DNA of 64,000 nucleotides from Actinomycetota bacterium (GCA_014360685.1 JACIXB010000027.1:1-64000), one strand, 5' to 3'. Positions 8,644 to 18,816 are shown, counted from the first letter of the stretch. Translations and numbers: made by a program. The notes: generated by a model from the sequence alone, not told the origin.

Positions 8644-11600
8644 ATGCTGGAGAAGGCCAGGAGCTGGTCGGAGAGGGAAAGCGTCCTGCGTGCCGAGCTG
8701 GAGGGCAAGACCCTGCTCGGCCAGGTGAATATCACCGCGGAGGACCTGGAGATCCTGGGGCGGGAGATCGGTCAGGAGCTGGAAAGGCGGAAGGAAGACG
8801 ATGCCAAGCGTTTCCTATCCGCCAACGCGCCCTTGAGTATCGCTGTCTTTTTGGCCTGGTGCGGCATCAAGGATTACCGGCAGGGCAACTTTTGGGGCGG
8901 GGTGATGCGCCGCCTGGGGATGGATAAAGTGGGACAGTCCAGGAAAAACAGGTTCCAGCGGGTACTCGGCGAGTTGTTCCGGCAGGCGTTGGAAAAGAAT
9001 GGCTTGGAGGGTTTCCCCTGGCTGGCCGAGCACGGTCACCATTACGTCACTCCCATCCTCGCCCACGGTGGAATCCCCGACTACTGCTTGGGGGATTTCT
9101 TCGACAACCTGATAATTCCCATGGCGCAGGGCCATTACGGGGATGACCTGGAGGACCTGGACGCGGTGATCAACGCCTTTTTCGAGAAATACCGCTCGAG
9201 CTTCACCGATGTCCCGGTGAGAAATTTCCTGGTCTACGGCGGCGACATAGCCCGCGACCTGGTCCGCAGGTGCGGCATGATGGCCCTCCGTTACCTGGAG
9301 GGCCGGGAGGTGATGGATCCCCGCCGGGTGCACCTCCCTCCCGCCGTCGTGGAGGCTTTTTACGAGCACGTCAAGGGAAGGTCGTTCGAGCGGGGGAGGG
9401 AGCGCCAGAGGAAGGCGCTCATCCGGCCGAGGATATGCCTCTCGCCCCGTGACGGGTCCATCGTGCTGCACTTGAGGGAGGCGGAGGTGCCCCTGGCGGG
9501 CGCGCAGGATTCCGGTTCGCGCCGTCTCCTATACCGCATCCGCGACGAGGAAAAGATACTCCACGAGTTCCAGGCGGGCGTCGAGCGTTATCTGCGGGAC
9601 AGGGTTCTCCTCGCGGACGAGAGCGTGGCCCTCCCCGGGCCCCGCAAGGAACTGGTCGTGACCCTTCTCCATGGCCATAACGGCGAGGAAATAGACACCC
9701 GCAGGCTTTCCTTTACCGCAACGGCCGGCGGGGAGAAGGATGCCGGAGGCCCGGAAACCCCATACCTCGTGTTCGGCGAGGAAGACGAGGAAGGCTATTG
9801 CCGTTTCATGGGAGATACGGTGAAGGCCACCCGCTGCTGGCTGGTAAAGAAACGGGATATGCGCGTGGCGGAAGAGGTCACCGCCCTGGAGGAGGTGGAA
9901 CTGCACGAAAAGGGATGGTCTGGCTACCACGCCTTGAAGTTGGACACCTCGGGTACCGACCAACTCACCCTGAAGGACGAGCGGGGAGAAGTTTTGTCCT
10001 GCGTGCCTGTGCGCCTGGACCTTCGGGAGCAGTTGACCGTGAGGAGAAGCGGGCTCCTGCCGGACGTGACCTGGGCCGGGAGAGAGGTATACAATCGGCC
10101 TCCCGTCCTCGAGCTCCCGGCCATCCGCGACCTGGAGAGGTTCAGGTTCGAGGTGGAAGACGAAGAAGGCCGCTTGCTAGGCGCGTATGACCTAGGGGAT
10201 GTGGTGCGCAAGAAGGAGAGCTCCTTGGTCCTTGACCTCGGCGAGCTCGAGCCCTTCCAGGACTCGAAACCGGGCATTTTCCGCTGCGTCCTGTGGGGCA
10301 AGCTCGGCGAGCGCGCCCCGCTGGATTTCGCCTACCTGCCCGGTTTCGAGGTCGGATTCCAGGAGGAGAACCGCTACCCGGACGCGGAAGGAATCGCCTC
10401 GCACTTGGAGGGCTATATCGGTTACCCGCTTTCCATGGAAGTGAGGGTGGATAATTATCTGAATCCCCTTCCGAGGGAGGGGGTGGCGAACGGGATGCTG
10501 GTACGCGTGCCCCCGTACGAGACATCGTTCCCCATTCATCTCCGCGCAGGTGACATGGAGGCGACGTTGCTCGTGCGGGTCCCGAGGTTCAACTACCGCC
10601 TGGAGGAAGCGGTTGGGGGTTCCGTAAAGAATGATTTTCACAGCCCTGAGTCCCACCAGGGAGATACCGATCGGGGACTGGGAGCCGGGGGAGAAGGCGG
10701 TCTGGGTCATGTCCATCACACTTCTTTTAAGGTTGTTCGCCTCGACGACCTCTCCCGCTTTGCCCGCCTGGGGCTCTTCTTGCCCCGGACCTGCCAGGAG
10801 GTCAAGCTGGAACTGGAGGGAAAGGACGTTCATTCCTACGCCAGGGGCACGCGCAAAGTCCACTTCGACCTGGGTAAGTTCATAAGCGCCATGGAGAGCG
10901 ACGTTTCCTGTTCCTTCCGCCTCGTGGCACGCGTCAGCGAAGACGGGGAAGAAACCTTGCGATTTCCCCTCATGGTCGTGAGAAAAGGGTGGACGGTCCT
11001 AAACTTGGGCCGCGAGGTTAAAGGAGACGATCTGCTTCTCCGGTGGGAAGAGGATGGTAGTAGGACGCTGGTCGGCGAGGTCCTCCTCAAGAACCTCTAC
11101 CGCCCCTGGGAGGAGCCGACCTCGGTGCGGGTCGAAGTGGGGGTAAACTCCTGCGCCCTTCCCATGCCGGGCGGGAGGTGGGCCGGCGGCAGGTTCGCTC
11201 TTTGCTTCCGGCTGTGCGACGAATGGGATATCCCGGTGCCCCACCTTCCCTTCCAGCTTCCGCCCGATGCCCACAGGGAGTTTTTCGATTGGGAAGTGAA
11301 GACGCGATTGGGATCCGCGGAAGGCGTCACGATATACCAGGAACTGGAAATGGCCACGGAGCGGCTCTACAGGGACCTGCCGGAGACGATCGAGAGGAGG
11401 CGCCGCATAACCTTTGATGGGCTGATGGACGATTCCCCGGAGGAACAAATCCGGGCGGCGCTTCTCACCTACCTGTACTGGTCGTCTTGCCTAGGCGGCC
11501 ACCACCGCGAGGTGGAGGATCTACTCTGCGAGGCGGTGAAGGACTGGGCTTCCGCGGGGGATAGGGAGGAATCGGTGGAGAGGATGCTCCGGGAGCTGGA

Positions 11601-11907
11601 GGAGGAAGGAGGCATGTCCGTGGCATCGGCCGCGGAAAGCCTGCGCGTCCGCCTGCACCCCGATGCATTTGAGTGCCCCTTTTATCCCGGTCAAAGTCTG
11701 AGATACAAGCCGGACGGGCGCGTTTTCCGGTTCCTGGAGGTGGAGATGAAAAAGATCGAGGGGAAGACGAAGCCCATGTTGAAGATGGAGAATGTCGATG
11801 AGCCACGGAAGAGGGAGAAAAAGCGGCCATCGAGCAAGGACTGCAAGCAATGTTATAACTTCTTCCCCCTGGACAAGCACGTGGAATTCGAGCCCTGGGT
11901 CCATTAG
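8644..11907 (+). CDS. Large unknown defence protein, DruH candidate
   Basis: I do not recognise a named domain in this 1087-aa soluble protein. Residues 1-230 are helical and contain a conserved-looking block HHYVTPILAHGGIPDYCLGDFF. The middle (about 290-850) alternates short strands with polar turns and looks beta-rich, perhaps several Ig-like modules. The last 250 residues are helical and acidic, with a closing CKQCYNFFP Cys pair and a very basic KKRPSSK stretch. It precedes a large DEAH/DUF1998 helicase by 60 bp in the same direction. A long unclassified protein followed by such a helicase is the layout of type III Druantia (DruH-DruE), so I suggest a DruH role from context. No transmembrane segment or signal peptide is visible. 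Confidence 0.5.
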   Translation: MLEKARSWSERESVLRAELEGKTLLGQVNITAEDLEILGREIGQELERRKEDDAKRFLSANAPLSIAVFLAWCGIKDYRQGNFWGGVMRRLGMDKVGQSRKNRFQRVLGELFRQALEKNGLEGFPWLAEHGHHYVTPILAHGGIPDYCLGDFFDNLIIPMAQGHYGDDLEDLDAVINAFFEKYRSSFTDVPVRNFLVYGGDIARDLVRRCGMMALRYLEGREVMDPRRVHLPPAVVEAFYEHVKGRSFERGRERQRKALIRPRICLSPRDGSIVLHLREAEVPLAGAQDSGSRRLLYRIRDEEKILHEFQAGVERYLRDRVLLADESVALPGPRKELVVTLLHGHNGEEIDTRRLSFTATAGGEKDAGGPETPYLVFGEEDEEGYCRFMGDTVKATRCWLVKKRDMRVAEEVTALEEVELHEKGWSGYHALKLDTSGTDQLTLKDERGEVLSCVPVRLDLREQLTVRRSGLLPDVTWAGREVYNRPPVLELPAIRDLERFRFEVEDEEGRLLGAYDLGDVVRKKESSLVLDLGELEPFQDSKPGIFRCVLWGKLGERAPLDFAYLPGFEVGFQEENRYPDAEGIASHLEGYIGYPLSMEVRVDNYLNPLPREGVANGMLVRVPPYETSFPIHLRAGDMEATLLVRVPRFNYRLEEAVGGSVKNDFHSPESHQGDTDRGLGAGGEGGLGHVHHTSFKVVRLDDLSRFARLGLFLPRTCQEVKLELEGKDVHSYARGTRKVHFDLGKFISAMESDVSCSFRLVARVSEDGEETLRFPLMVVRKGWTVLNLGREVKGDDLLLRWEEDGSRTLVGEVLLKNLYRPWEEPTSVRVEVGVNSCALPMPGGRWAGGRFALCFRLCDEWDIPVPHLPFQLPPDAHREFFDWEVKTRLGSAEGVTIYQELEMATERLYRDLPETIERRRRITFDGLMDDSPEEQIRAALLTYLYWSSCLGGHHREVEDLLCEAVKDWASAGDREESVERMLRELEEEGGMSVASAAESLRVRLHPDAFECPFYPGQSLRYKPDGRVFRFLEVEMKKIEGKTKPMLKMENVDEPRKREKKRPSSKDCKQCYNFFPLDKHVEFEPWVH

Positions 11908-11967
11908 AAGAGAGCTCAAGCTGGAGAAAGGGATGAGATAGAAAAGGCCTTACGGTGGAGGTAAAGA

Positions 11968-14900
11968 ATGGCCGTCAACCCCCTTGAGGTCACCGACCGG
12001 ATAAAGGACTATTACCTCCGCTACCTGAGGACCATATTCCCCATCCAGGACGAGGAGCTGGCCCTCAAGTTCAGGGAGGCTCTGGAAGCGGAGCGACTCG
12101 TCAAGGGCCCTTACCTGGAGGCCACCCCGGGCTACCGGCCGGGGAAGAGCGTGGCCGAGCTGGTGGACGAGGGGGTCCTACACCCGGGATTCAAGGGCCT
12201 CCATGACGAAGAGTGCTTTCCCATCCACCGCCCCCTCTACCTCCACCAGGAAAAAGCGGTGAGAAAGGTGGTGGCCGGCGGTAGGAACCTGGTCATAGCC
12301 ACGGGGACGGGGAGCGGCAAGACGGAAGCCTTCCTCATTCCCATTCTCGACCACCTATTCCGGGAGAGGGAGGCGGGAAGCTTGGGTCCCGGGGTGCGCG
12401 CCCTTCTCCTCTACCCCATGAACGCCCTGGCCAACGACCAGATCAAGAGGTTGAGGCAGGTGCTCTCCAGGGCGCCGGATTTCACCTTCGGGAGGTACAT
12501 AGGGCAGACGCCGCACACCAGCAAGGAGGCGGAGGGCAACTTCCAGGAGATGTTCCCCGGCGAGAAACGCATACCCAACGAGCTCATAAGCCGGGAGGAG
12601 ATGCTGGAGTCCCCACCGCACATACTGCTCACCAACTACGCCATGCTGGAATACCTCCTGATACGGCCGCGCGAACACGTCTTCTTCTCCGATGTTTGGG
12701 GACGGACTTGGAAGTTTCTGGTACTTGACGAGGCGCACGTCTATAGCGGTGCCAAGGGGACGGAGATGGGCTACCTCATCCGCCGCCTCAAGGAGAGGGT
12801 GGCGGACGGGGAACGCGGCCGCCTGCGCTGTATAGCCACCAGCGCCACCCTGGGAGGGGGCACGGAGGACATCTCCGCTATCGCCGACTTCGCTTCCCAA
12901 CTCTTCGACGAACATTTCTCCCATGATGCGGAATACGAGGGCGAGCCGGATATGGTCGAGGCCGCGCTGGAGGAACATGATGCCTTGCGGCACGGAGGTG
13001 GGGCCGAGCGTTGGGAGCCCGACCCCGGCTTCTACTTCCAGCTGCGGGAGATGGTGGAAAGCACGAGGCCGAGCTTAGTGCCGCTCCTTGGCAGGGCGGA
13101 TATCCCGCCTGCTGTGAGGGCGGAGATGGAAAAGGCGTTCCCCGCTTTGGGTATGGACGGGAGCGGAGGCCTAGATGTACGTCACGTGGACGGGCTGCTT
13201 TATGTTTTGCTCTGCCGGGATGCCCGGCTGGGAAGGCTGAGGGAGGCCCTGTTAGAGCGGCCGCTGGATGTAAAAGAAGCCGCCTCGCTGGCCTTTCCCG
13301 GCGAGGAAGATGCCCTCCCGGCCCTCGCCGCCCTTGTGGAACTGGCTTGTAGGGCAAAGGGGGAAAGAAGGCTGCTCCCCGCGAGGTATCACCTTTTCGT
13401 CAGGGCCGTGGAAGGCGCCTACGTCTCCTTTTCTTCTCCGGGTCACGTTTTCTTAAGGCGGCATAGGACCTACGAGGAAAACGGCGAGAGCTGGAGGGCT
13501 TTCGAGCTCGCGGTATGCGAGAACTGCGGGTCACACTTCCTGGTGGGTAAGGTAAAAAGAATCGGGGGCTCGCTTAGCCTCGAGGAAGCCCCTGTGTACG
13601 ATCTGGGGGACGACGAAGAGGAGAAGGCGTCCTTCTTCTACCCTCTCCCGGAGGGTTACGACATGGAAATAGACGAGGACGAGGTACTGGAGGGGGATCT
13701 GCCCTCGAGGCGGGATGAACGCCTGCTCTGCCTGAAGTGCGGAGCCCTCTCTCCGGGAGGGGCAAGCGCGATCCCGGGGTGCTCGTGCGCCGATAGCTCG
13801 TCCCGCATGCTGAGGGGAATCTTGCTGGAAAAAGATTCCAAGGTAAGAGACTTTTGTCCGCGCTGCTCGGCGCCGGTCACCTCCCTGCGCCGCTTCGTCT
13901 CCCGGCAGGACCCTACTTGCGCCGTCCTAGGCACTGCCTTCTACCAGAGCACGGCCGTGGAGCACGAGAACCGGGTTGCGGGGCACGAGCCTGCCATGGA
14001 GGCAGAACCCACCGCCTCCCAGGACAAGGATTGGTCGGTCGATTTCGTAAGCGACTCCGAGTATTACGGAAAACCAGCCTTAGAACCGCATTTTATGCCT
14101 TCCCGCCTCCTGGCCTTCTCGGACAACCGGCAAGATGCAGCCTTCTTCGCCTGCTTCTTCGAGGAGTCATATCTCAGGTTTTTACGCCGCAGGTTGATAA
14201 CCATGACCGTTCAGAGGTTTGCCGAGGAGATGATGGAAGACCCGTGGACTTTGGAACGCTTCGCCAAACAGGTTTACCTGGTGGCGGATGAACATCGACT
14301 TTTTCCCGCGGATTTGTCGCGATGGGATAAGAGGGAGGAAGCATACAAGTGGGTGATGGCCGAGCTCCTGCGCGTGGAGAGGAGGAACAACCTCGAGGAG
14401 CTGGGCATCCTGGCCTTCGATTACGACTTTCGGAACTGGATGCCGTCGCCCCCAGCCCTTATGAGGGGTTTGAATCTTGGTGAGGAACAAGCGCTGAACT
14501 TGATATGCGTGCTCCTGGACTCCATGAGGGAACAGGGCGCGGTCAGGTTTCCCGATGGCGTGGACCCGAGGGACGAATATTTCCGGCCCAAGAACAGGAG
14601 ATGCTCTTTCCGGCTCCGCGATGCCAACAATAAGAGGAACATTTTCGCGTGGGTTCCCAGCCCCGGATGGAGCAACAAGAGGCTGGATTTCTTGATGCGG
14701 GTCATGGAAGAGTCATGTGGCCGGGCGGAAGAGGTTTTGTGCAGGAATATCCTGGAAAATATCTGGAAAAACATTATCATTAGAGAGGATGGCCCCTTCA
14801 TGAAAAGAGGGTACGTGAGCCGCGACCTGGAGAATGGGGAGGGGCTGGTTTTCCGCCTCAGCCCTAGGATTTTCAGAGTTACACCCGGTGGGATAGACGG

Positions 14901-16911
14901 CCGGCAACGGTGGTTCCGCTGCAACAAGTGCCAGAAGATCACCACCCATAACGTCCTCGGCCTGTGCCCGTCTACCTTCCGGTGTACGGGCCGCCTGGAA
15001 CCCTGCGACCCGCACCGGGAACTCGCTGAAAACCACTATTACCGCCTCTACCATGAGCTCAGGCCACTGCCCATGAAGGTGGAGGAGCACACCGCGCAGC
15101 TTAAAGCCCGCAGGGCCGGCGAACTGCAGCAGCAGTTCATGAGGGGGAATATCCAGGTCCTGAGCTGCAGCACCACGTTTGAGCTGGGGGTGGATGTTGG
15201 CGAACTGGAAGCGGCCTTTCTCCGCAACGTCCCACCGAAGCCCTCCAACTACGTGCAGCGCGCCGGGCGAGCCGGGCGCAGGGCATCTTCGGTAGCCTAT
15301 ATTCTCACCTACGCCCCGCTGCGCTCCCATGACCTCTACTATTTCCGGGAACCCCTGGAGATGATAGCGGGCAAGATCAAGCCTCCGGTATTCTACCTGG
15401 AGAACGAAAAGATAGCCCGGCGCCATCTGCATTCTTTCGTCATCGCCTCCTTCTTCCGCCAGAACCCGGGATATTACGGGAAGGGACAGGTCAAGGACTT
15501 TTTCGGGATGGACGGCGAAGGCGTGGGCTTGGACGCCTTGCGGTCCTATCTAGAGGAGAGAGGAGGTGAGCTCGAGGAGAGGCTGCGCCTCATATTCCGT
15601 GATCACATGTCCGTGCAGCTGGGTCTGGAGGATGGGAGCTGGGCGGAATACCTAGTGGGCGAGGATGGAGCGCTGGCCACCCTCGCCCTGGAAATACGCA
15701 GGGACATCGAGAACCTAACCCGGCTGTACGAGGAAAGGACTAAAAAACAGGTTCCCGCCGACAGCATATTGAGGTTGATCAAAACCCTAAGGGATGAAAA
15801 CCTGATAGACAGGCTGGCCAAGGGCGGGGTCATCCCGAAATACGGTTTCCCCGTGGATGTCGTGGAATTGAGGCTGCTTAGCGAGAGCGATGTGGCCAAG
15901 CACGTGGAGCTGCAAAGAGACCTGCGCATCGCCATAGCCGAGTACGCCCCCGGGAGCAGGATCGTGGCCGGGGGATGGGAGATAGGGAGCTATGCGATCA
16001 AGAGGGTGCCGGACAAGGAATGGGAGGCCTTCCACTACGCGATATGTGATGAGTGCGGTATGTTGCATAGAAGGAGGAAAGAGGAGTCGGAGGAAAACCC
16101 CTTCGATAAGTGCGAATCTTGCGGAAAAGAGTTCCGTCCAGGAAGAGGTAGCCGCTGGAAGGGATCATACCTGATACCCAGGTTCGGTTTCCTGGGTTCC
16201 GTGGAGGAAGAATTTCGGCGACCAGGGTTGAAAAGGCCCCCGCGCCGACATACTACCCATGTATTTTTCCTGCCCGATGATCTTCTCGGGGAATCTCACA
16301 TCATTCTGGAGCTCGAAAGCGGGAAGGCCCGGTTGCGCGCCACTTACGTTCCCCGCAGCCGGCTGGCGGTGTTGAACAACACGGCCTACAAGGTCTGCGG
16401 AGTATGCGGTTATGCCGTCCCGGAGGGCGAAAAGATCAAGGACAAGCACACCACGGCCTATGGATACGAGTGCGCAGGGACGCTTCTTAGGTATAAACTC
16501 GGCCACGAGTTCTTGACCGATGTCGCCTACATCGAGGTGGATACGGGTCCTAGGCCTCGGGAAGCGTGGCTTTCCTTCCTATACGCGCTCTTGGAGGGGG
16601 CCTCCAGGGGTCTGGGTGTGGAACGGAGCGACCTCGACGGGTGCCTTTACCCTCGCACCAGCGTGCACGGAAGGCCGGCGGTCATCCTTTTCGACAACGT
16701 TCCCGGAGGCGCGGGTCATTGCCGCCAGCTGGCGACCAAGGAGGATCTATTGCTGCGCTCACTACAGGAGGGCAAGCGGATGGTGGAGGCATGCGAATGC
16801 AGCCCCGAATCCTCCTGCTATGGATGCCTGCGGGATTACAGCAACCAGCTTTACCACGTACAGTTAAGCCGCCGCTTGGCTCTCGAAATATTCGACCTTT
16901 TAGGGCTTTAA
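11968..16911 (+). CDS. DEAH-box helicase with C-terminal DUF1998, DruE-like
   Basis: This 1647-aa protein is a superfamily 2 helicase. In order it shows a Q-type LYLHQEKAV element, Walker A GTGSGKT near residue 113, DEAH at 254-257, an SAT motif (ATSATLGG), a zinc-ribbon region starting at C517 (CENCG), a second Cys cluster near 985, the C-terminal helicase motifs with LGVDV and QRAGRAGRR near 1097, further Cys pairs (CDECG, CGVCG), and a DUF1998 region with DNVPGGAGHCRQL near 1570 and CECSP...CYGCL near 1610-1622. Size and architecture match DruE of Druantia and related DUF1998 helicases (MrfA, DISARM). The upstream 1087-aa partner favours Druantia type III. The start has GGAGGTAAAG upstream. 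All helicase motifs look intact. Confidence 0.88.
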   Translation: MAVNPLEVTDRIKDYYLRYLRTIFPIQDEELALKFREALEAERLVKGPYLEATPGYRPGKSVAELVDEGVLHPGFKGLHDEECFPIHRPLYLHQEKAVRKVVAGGRNLVIATGTGSGKTEAFLIPILDHLFREREAGSLGPGVRALLLYPMNALANDQIKRLRQVLSRAPDFTFGRYIGQTPHTSKEAEGNFQEMFPGEKRIPNELISREEMLESPPHILLTNYAMLEYLLIRPREHVFFSDVWGRTWKFLVLDEAHVYSGAKGTEMGYLIRRLKERVADGERGRLRCIATSATLGGGTEDISAIADFASQLFDEHFSHDAEYEGEPDMVEAALEEHDALRHGGGAERWEPDPGFYFQLREMVESTRPSLVPLLGRADIPPAVRAEMEKAFPALGMDGSGGLDVRHVDGLLYVLLCRDARLGRLREALLERPLDVKEAASLAFPGEEDALPALAALVELACRAKGERRLLPARYHLFVRAVEGAYVSFSSPGHVFLRRHRTYEENGESWRAFELAVCENCGSHFLVGKVKRIGGSLSLEEAPVYDLGDDEEEKASFFYPLPEGYDMEIDEDEVLEGDLPSRRDERLLCLKCGALSPGGASAIPGCSCADSSSRMLRGILLEKDSKVRDFCPRCSAPVTSLRRFVSRQDPTCAVLGTAFYQSTAVEHENRVAGHEPAMEAEPTASQDKDWSVDFVSDSEYYGKPALEPHFMPSRLLAFSDNRQDAAFFACFFEESYLRFLRRRLITMTVQRFAEEMMEDPWTLERFAKQVYLVADEHRLFPADLSRWDKREEAYKWVMAELLRVERRNNLEELGILAFDYDFRNWMPSPPALMRGLNLGEEQALNLICVLLDSMREQGAVRFPDGVDPRDEYFRPKNRRCSFRLRDANNKRNIFAWVPSPGWSNKRLDFLMRVMEESCGRAEEVLCRNILENIWKNIIIREDGPFMKRGYVSRDLENGEGLVFRLSPRIFRVTPGGIDGRQRWFRCNKCQKITTHNVLGLCPSTFRCTGRLEPCDPHRELAENHYYRLYHELRPLPMKVEEHTAQLKARRAGELQQQFMRGNIQVLSCSTTFELGVDVGELEAAFLRNVPPKPSNYVQRAGRAGRRASSVAYILTYAPLRSHDLYYFREPLEMIAGKIKPPVFYLENEKIARRHLHSFVIASFFRQNPGYYGKGQVKDFFGMDGEGVGLDALRSYLEERGGELEERLRLIFRDHMSVQLGLEDGSWAEYLVGEDGALATLALEIRRDIENLTRLYEERTKKQVPADSILRLIKTLRDENLIDRLAKGGVIPKYGFPVDVVELRLLSESDVAKHVELQRDLRIAIAEYAPGSRIVAGGWEIGSYAIKRVPDKEWEAFHYAICDECGMLHRRRKEESEENPFDKCESCGKEFRPGRGSRWKGSYLIPRFGFLGSVEEEFRRPGLKRPPRRHTTHVFFLPDDLLGESHIILELESGKARLRATYVPRSRLAVLNNTAYKVCGVCGYAVPEGEKIKDKHTTAYGYECAGTLLRYKLGHEFLTDVAYIEVDTGPRPREAWLSFLYALLEGASRGLGVERSDLDGCLYPRTSVHGRPAVILFDNVPGGAGHCRQLATKEDLLLRSLQEGKRMVEACECSPESSCYGCLRDYSNQLYHVQLSRRLALEIFDLLGL

Positions 16912-16919
16912 ACTTGTAA

Positions 16920-16990
16920 TTCTAGCGGTCAGAGCGGGCAAGCCCACCAAAGGTGGCCGGGATTCGACTCCCCGCGGATTCTTGCGAGGA
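16920..16990 (+). other. tRNA-like relic downstream of the helicase
   Basis: The 80 bp between the helicase stop and the converging truncated gene contain a T-loop-like TTCGACTC (16963-16970) flanked by GGG and CCC, preceded by a 5-bp hairpin CCACC-AAA-GGTGG that could be a variable arm. No matching 5' acceptor strand is present. It reads as a scrap of a tRNA 3' half, such as an attachment-site remnant, or as a chance resemblance. Confidence 0.25.
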
Positions 16991-16991
16991 G

Positions 16992-17877
16992 CTATATCTC
17001 AAACCTCCGCCTTATAGTCCAGTGCCTCCAGTAGGGGATTACGTCCACGGCGCGCACGCCGTCGTCGAACCTTCCCTCCATGTCCAGTGAGATGACGAGG
17101 CATCGGGAAATACCATATCTTGCCATGAACTTGAACAGGGGTCTGGCATCCCTTTCCTTGATCGTCTCACGCATTTTTATCTCCACAGGGATTATCCTGT
17201 CGTCCGGGGTAAGCACCAGGTCCACCTCCTCCTTCTGGGGCGAGCGCCAGAAGAACCTCGCCTTGAGGTTGATGGCGAAATATTGCTCGGCCAGGGCCGC
17301 GAAGTCGCTCACGCCCGAGAGGGCCGCGGTAAAAGCCGTGCTCGAGGGATAGATCTTTCTCGCTTTTTTCTCGCTGGTAAGCCGATTGGGGGAAAAATTA
17401 TAAAGTTTGTGCGCCAGGAGGGAATACTCCAGGTAGGAAACGTAGCCAGCCACCGTTCTTTGGTCATGCTCCAGGTCATTGCCCAGGCTCCTGTAATCCA
17501 CGAGCATCCCCGGGCGGTCACAGAAGACGGACATGAGGAGGTATGGGAGATCCATGGATTTCACGGTAAAGTGCTCCGGGATGTCCCTGTAGATAACGCG
17601 CTCTAGGAGGCTTTCGCGGAAGTATTTTTTCCTCTGGATGTCGTCGAGGGCCAAGGCCTCTATGAAGCCCCCAGTAAGCGCATGGTGCCGTAGGCTGCGC
17701 TTGATCTCCAATTCGTAAACCTTCTCCCGTCTCCGATCGATCTCGGTGCCCGTGAACTCCAAGTATTCCTCGAGATCCAATGGCTCGACCAGGAATTCGA
17801 AGAAGCGCCCGGCAAGGCTTTCCTTGCTCTCCTTGGCCATGGCGATGGAGGCGGATCCCGAGAGAAAAAATGTCATT
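16992..17877 (-). pseudogene. N-terminally truncated AAA_14/DUF4143 ATPase
   Basis: The 294 residues match the back half of the AAA_14-DUF4143 family of stand-alone ATPases. The reading frame opens with FFLSGSASIAMAKESKESLAGR, which is the sensor region after Walker B, and continues through the DUF4143 part to a restriction-nuclease-like core (EEVDLVLTPDD...VPVEIK-type pattern, here IIPVEIKMR). Full proteins have about 100-120 more N-terminal residues with Walker A and B, and these are absent. The frame begins immediately beside a hairpin with a T-run at 17885-17911, with no ribosome binding site. I read it as a decayed gene at the edge of the defence island. Confidence 0.8.
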
Positions 17878-17883
17878 ATTTTT

Positions 17884-17911
17884 TAAAAACAATTACATCG
17901 GAATGTAATTG
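17884..17911 (-). terminator. hairpin with T-run, probable intrinsic terminator
   Basis: A perfect 9-bp inverted repeat (CAATTACAT/ATGTAATTG, loop of four) at 17890-17911 is followed on the minus strand by TTTTT. It lies 12 bp past the stop of the minus-strand molybdopterin-domain gene. The stem is AT-rich, so strength is uncertain. Confidence 0.5.
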
Positions 17912-17922
17912 AATGGTGATCC

Positions 17923-18816
17923 TCAATGGGGGGAGGAGCGTTCGCGGAAAAGCCCTCTTATCCTTTCGGCCAGGGAGCGGGCCAGGGAGCGCTTGTCCCT
18001 TCCCTCCCGCAGGGACCGGGCCAGGATGTCCAGGCAGGCCCTGACCTCGTCGTTGGGCCCGGGCAGGGAGACGATCAGGGTCCGGTTGTATTCCCCCACG
18101 GCTATCCTCACCCCGTCCTTGGCGTGCCTGCCCGTACCCACCTCGTAGCGACAGATGTAAGGTGTGGCCGCCTCCGGGTCCAGGTCCCTCACCGCCTCCA
18201 CGGTCTGGTCCTTCTCCTCCGCCCCCACCCCGCCCGTGGTGATCACCACCCCGTAGCCGTGGAGCTCGGAGGCCTCCCGTATCCTGGCCGCGATGGACAT
18301 TCTGTCGTCGGGCAGTGCTTCCCCCCGAAAGACCCTGAAGCCCTCCCTCTCCAGGCGTTCCATGATGGCCGGGGTGTTGGTGTCCTCTATCTCCCCGTCC
18401 CGTACCTCGCTCCCCGAGGGGAAGACGATCACCCGCTCCGAGACGCGGCGCGCTATCTCCGCCGCCAGCTCCCTCCCGCGGTCCATGGCCCGCGCCGCCT
18501 CCTCCCCCTCGTGGGCTATCCAGCCCAGCATCCCCCGCGAGGCGACGCGCGCCCCCTCCGTGACCGTGACGCCCGGGACCTCCCCCAGTCTTTGGAGCAG
18601 CCTCGCCTCCCCGCCGGTTATCCGCGCGGGGTCCACGTTCTCCGCGTGGACGTCGAGCACCAGCGTGCCGGGGCGGTAGTCGGTGACCAGCACATCCCGC
18701 CTTGGCAGGCCCAGGGCCTCCGCGGCCGCCTCGGCCACGGCGGTGAGGTTGGCTCGCTCGAGGTATATACCCCTTATCTCCAGCTCCGTCTTGCGCAGGA
18801 GGTCGTAACCGTCCAT
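17923..18816 (-). CDS. molybdopterin-binding (MoCF/MoaB-like) domain protein
   Basis: This 297-aa protein ends in a MoCF_biosynth domain (about 150-260), seen as GEIEDTNTPAIMERLEREG, then a VVITTGGVGAEEKDQT block, the glycine-rich motif shared by MoaB, MogA, MoeA and CinA. The first 140 residues are not a domain I can name. The exact reaction is unknown. It may bind a molybdopterin or other nucleotide-like cofactor. The start region is embedded in a degenerate tandem repeat (18778-18932), and the ATG at 18816 has only a weak ribosome binding site, so the real start could lie in an upstream repeat copy. It is last in the minus-strand block, followed by a terminator-like hairpin. Confidence 0.7.
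   Translation of the reverse strand: MDGYDLLRKTELEIRGIYLERANLTAVAEAAAEALGLPRRDVLVTDYRPGTLVLDVHAENVDPARITGGEARLLQRLGEVPGVTVTEGARVASRGMLGWIAHEGEEAARAMDRGRELAAEIARRVSERVIVFPSGSEVRDGEIEDTNTPAIMERLEREGFRVFRGEALPDDRMSIAARIREASELHGYGVVITTGGVGAEEKDQTVEAVRDLDPEAATPYICRYEVGTGRHAKDGVRIAVGEYNRTLIVSLPGPNDEVRACLDILARSLREGRDKRSLARSLAERIRGLFRERSSPH

Noticed and set aside
16920-16990. Intact tRNA gene
   Set aside because: A T-loop-like stretch exists, but there is no acceptor stem partner and the T-stem has an A-C mismatch.
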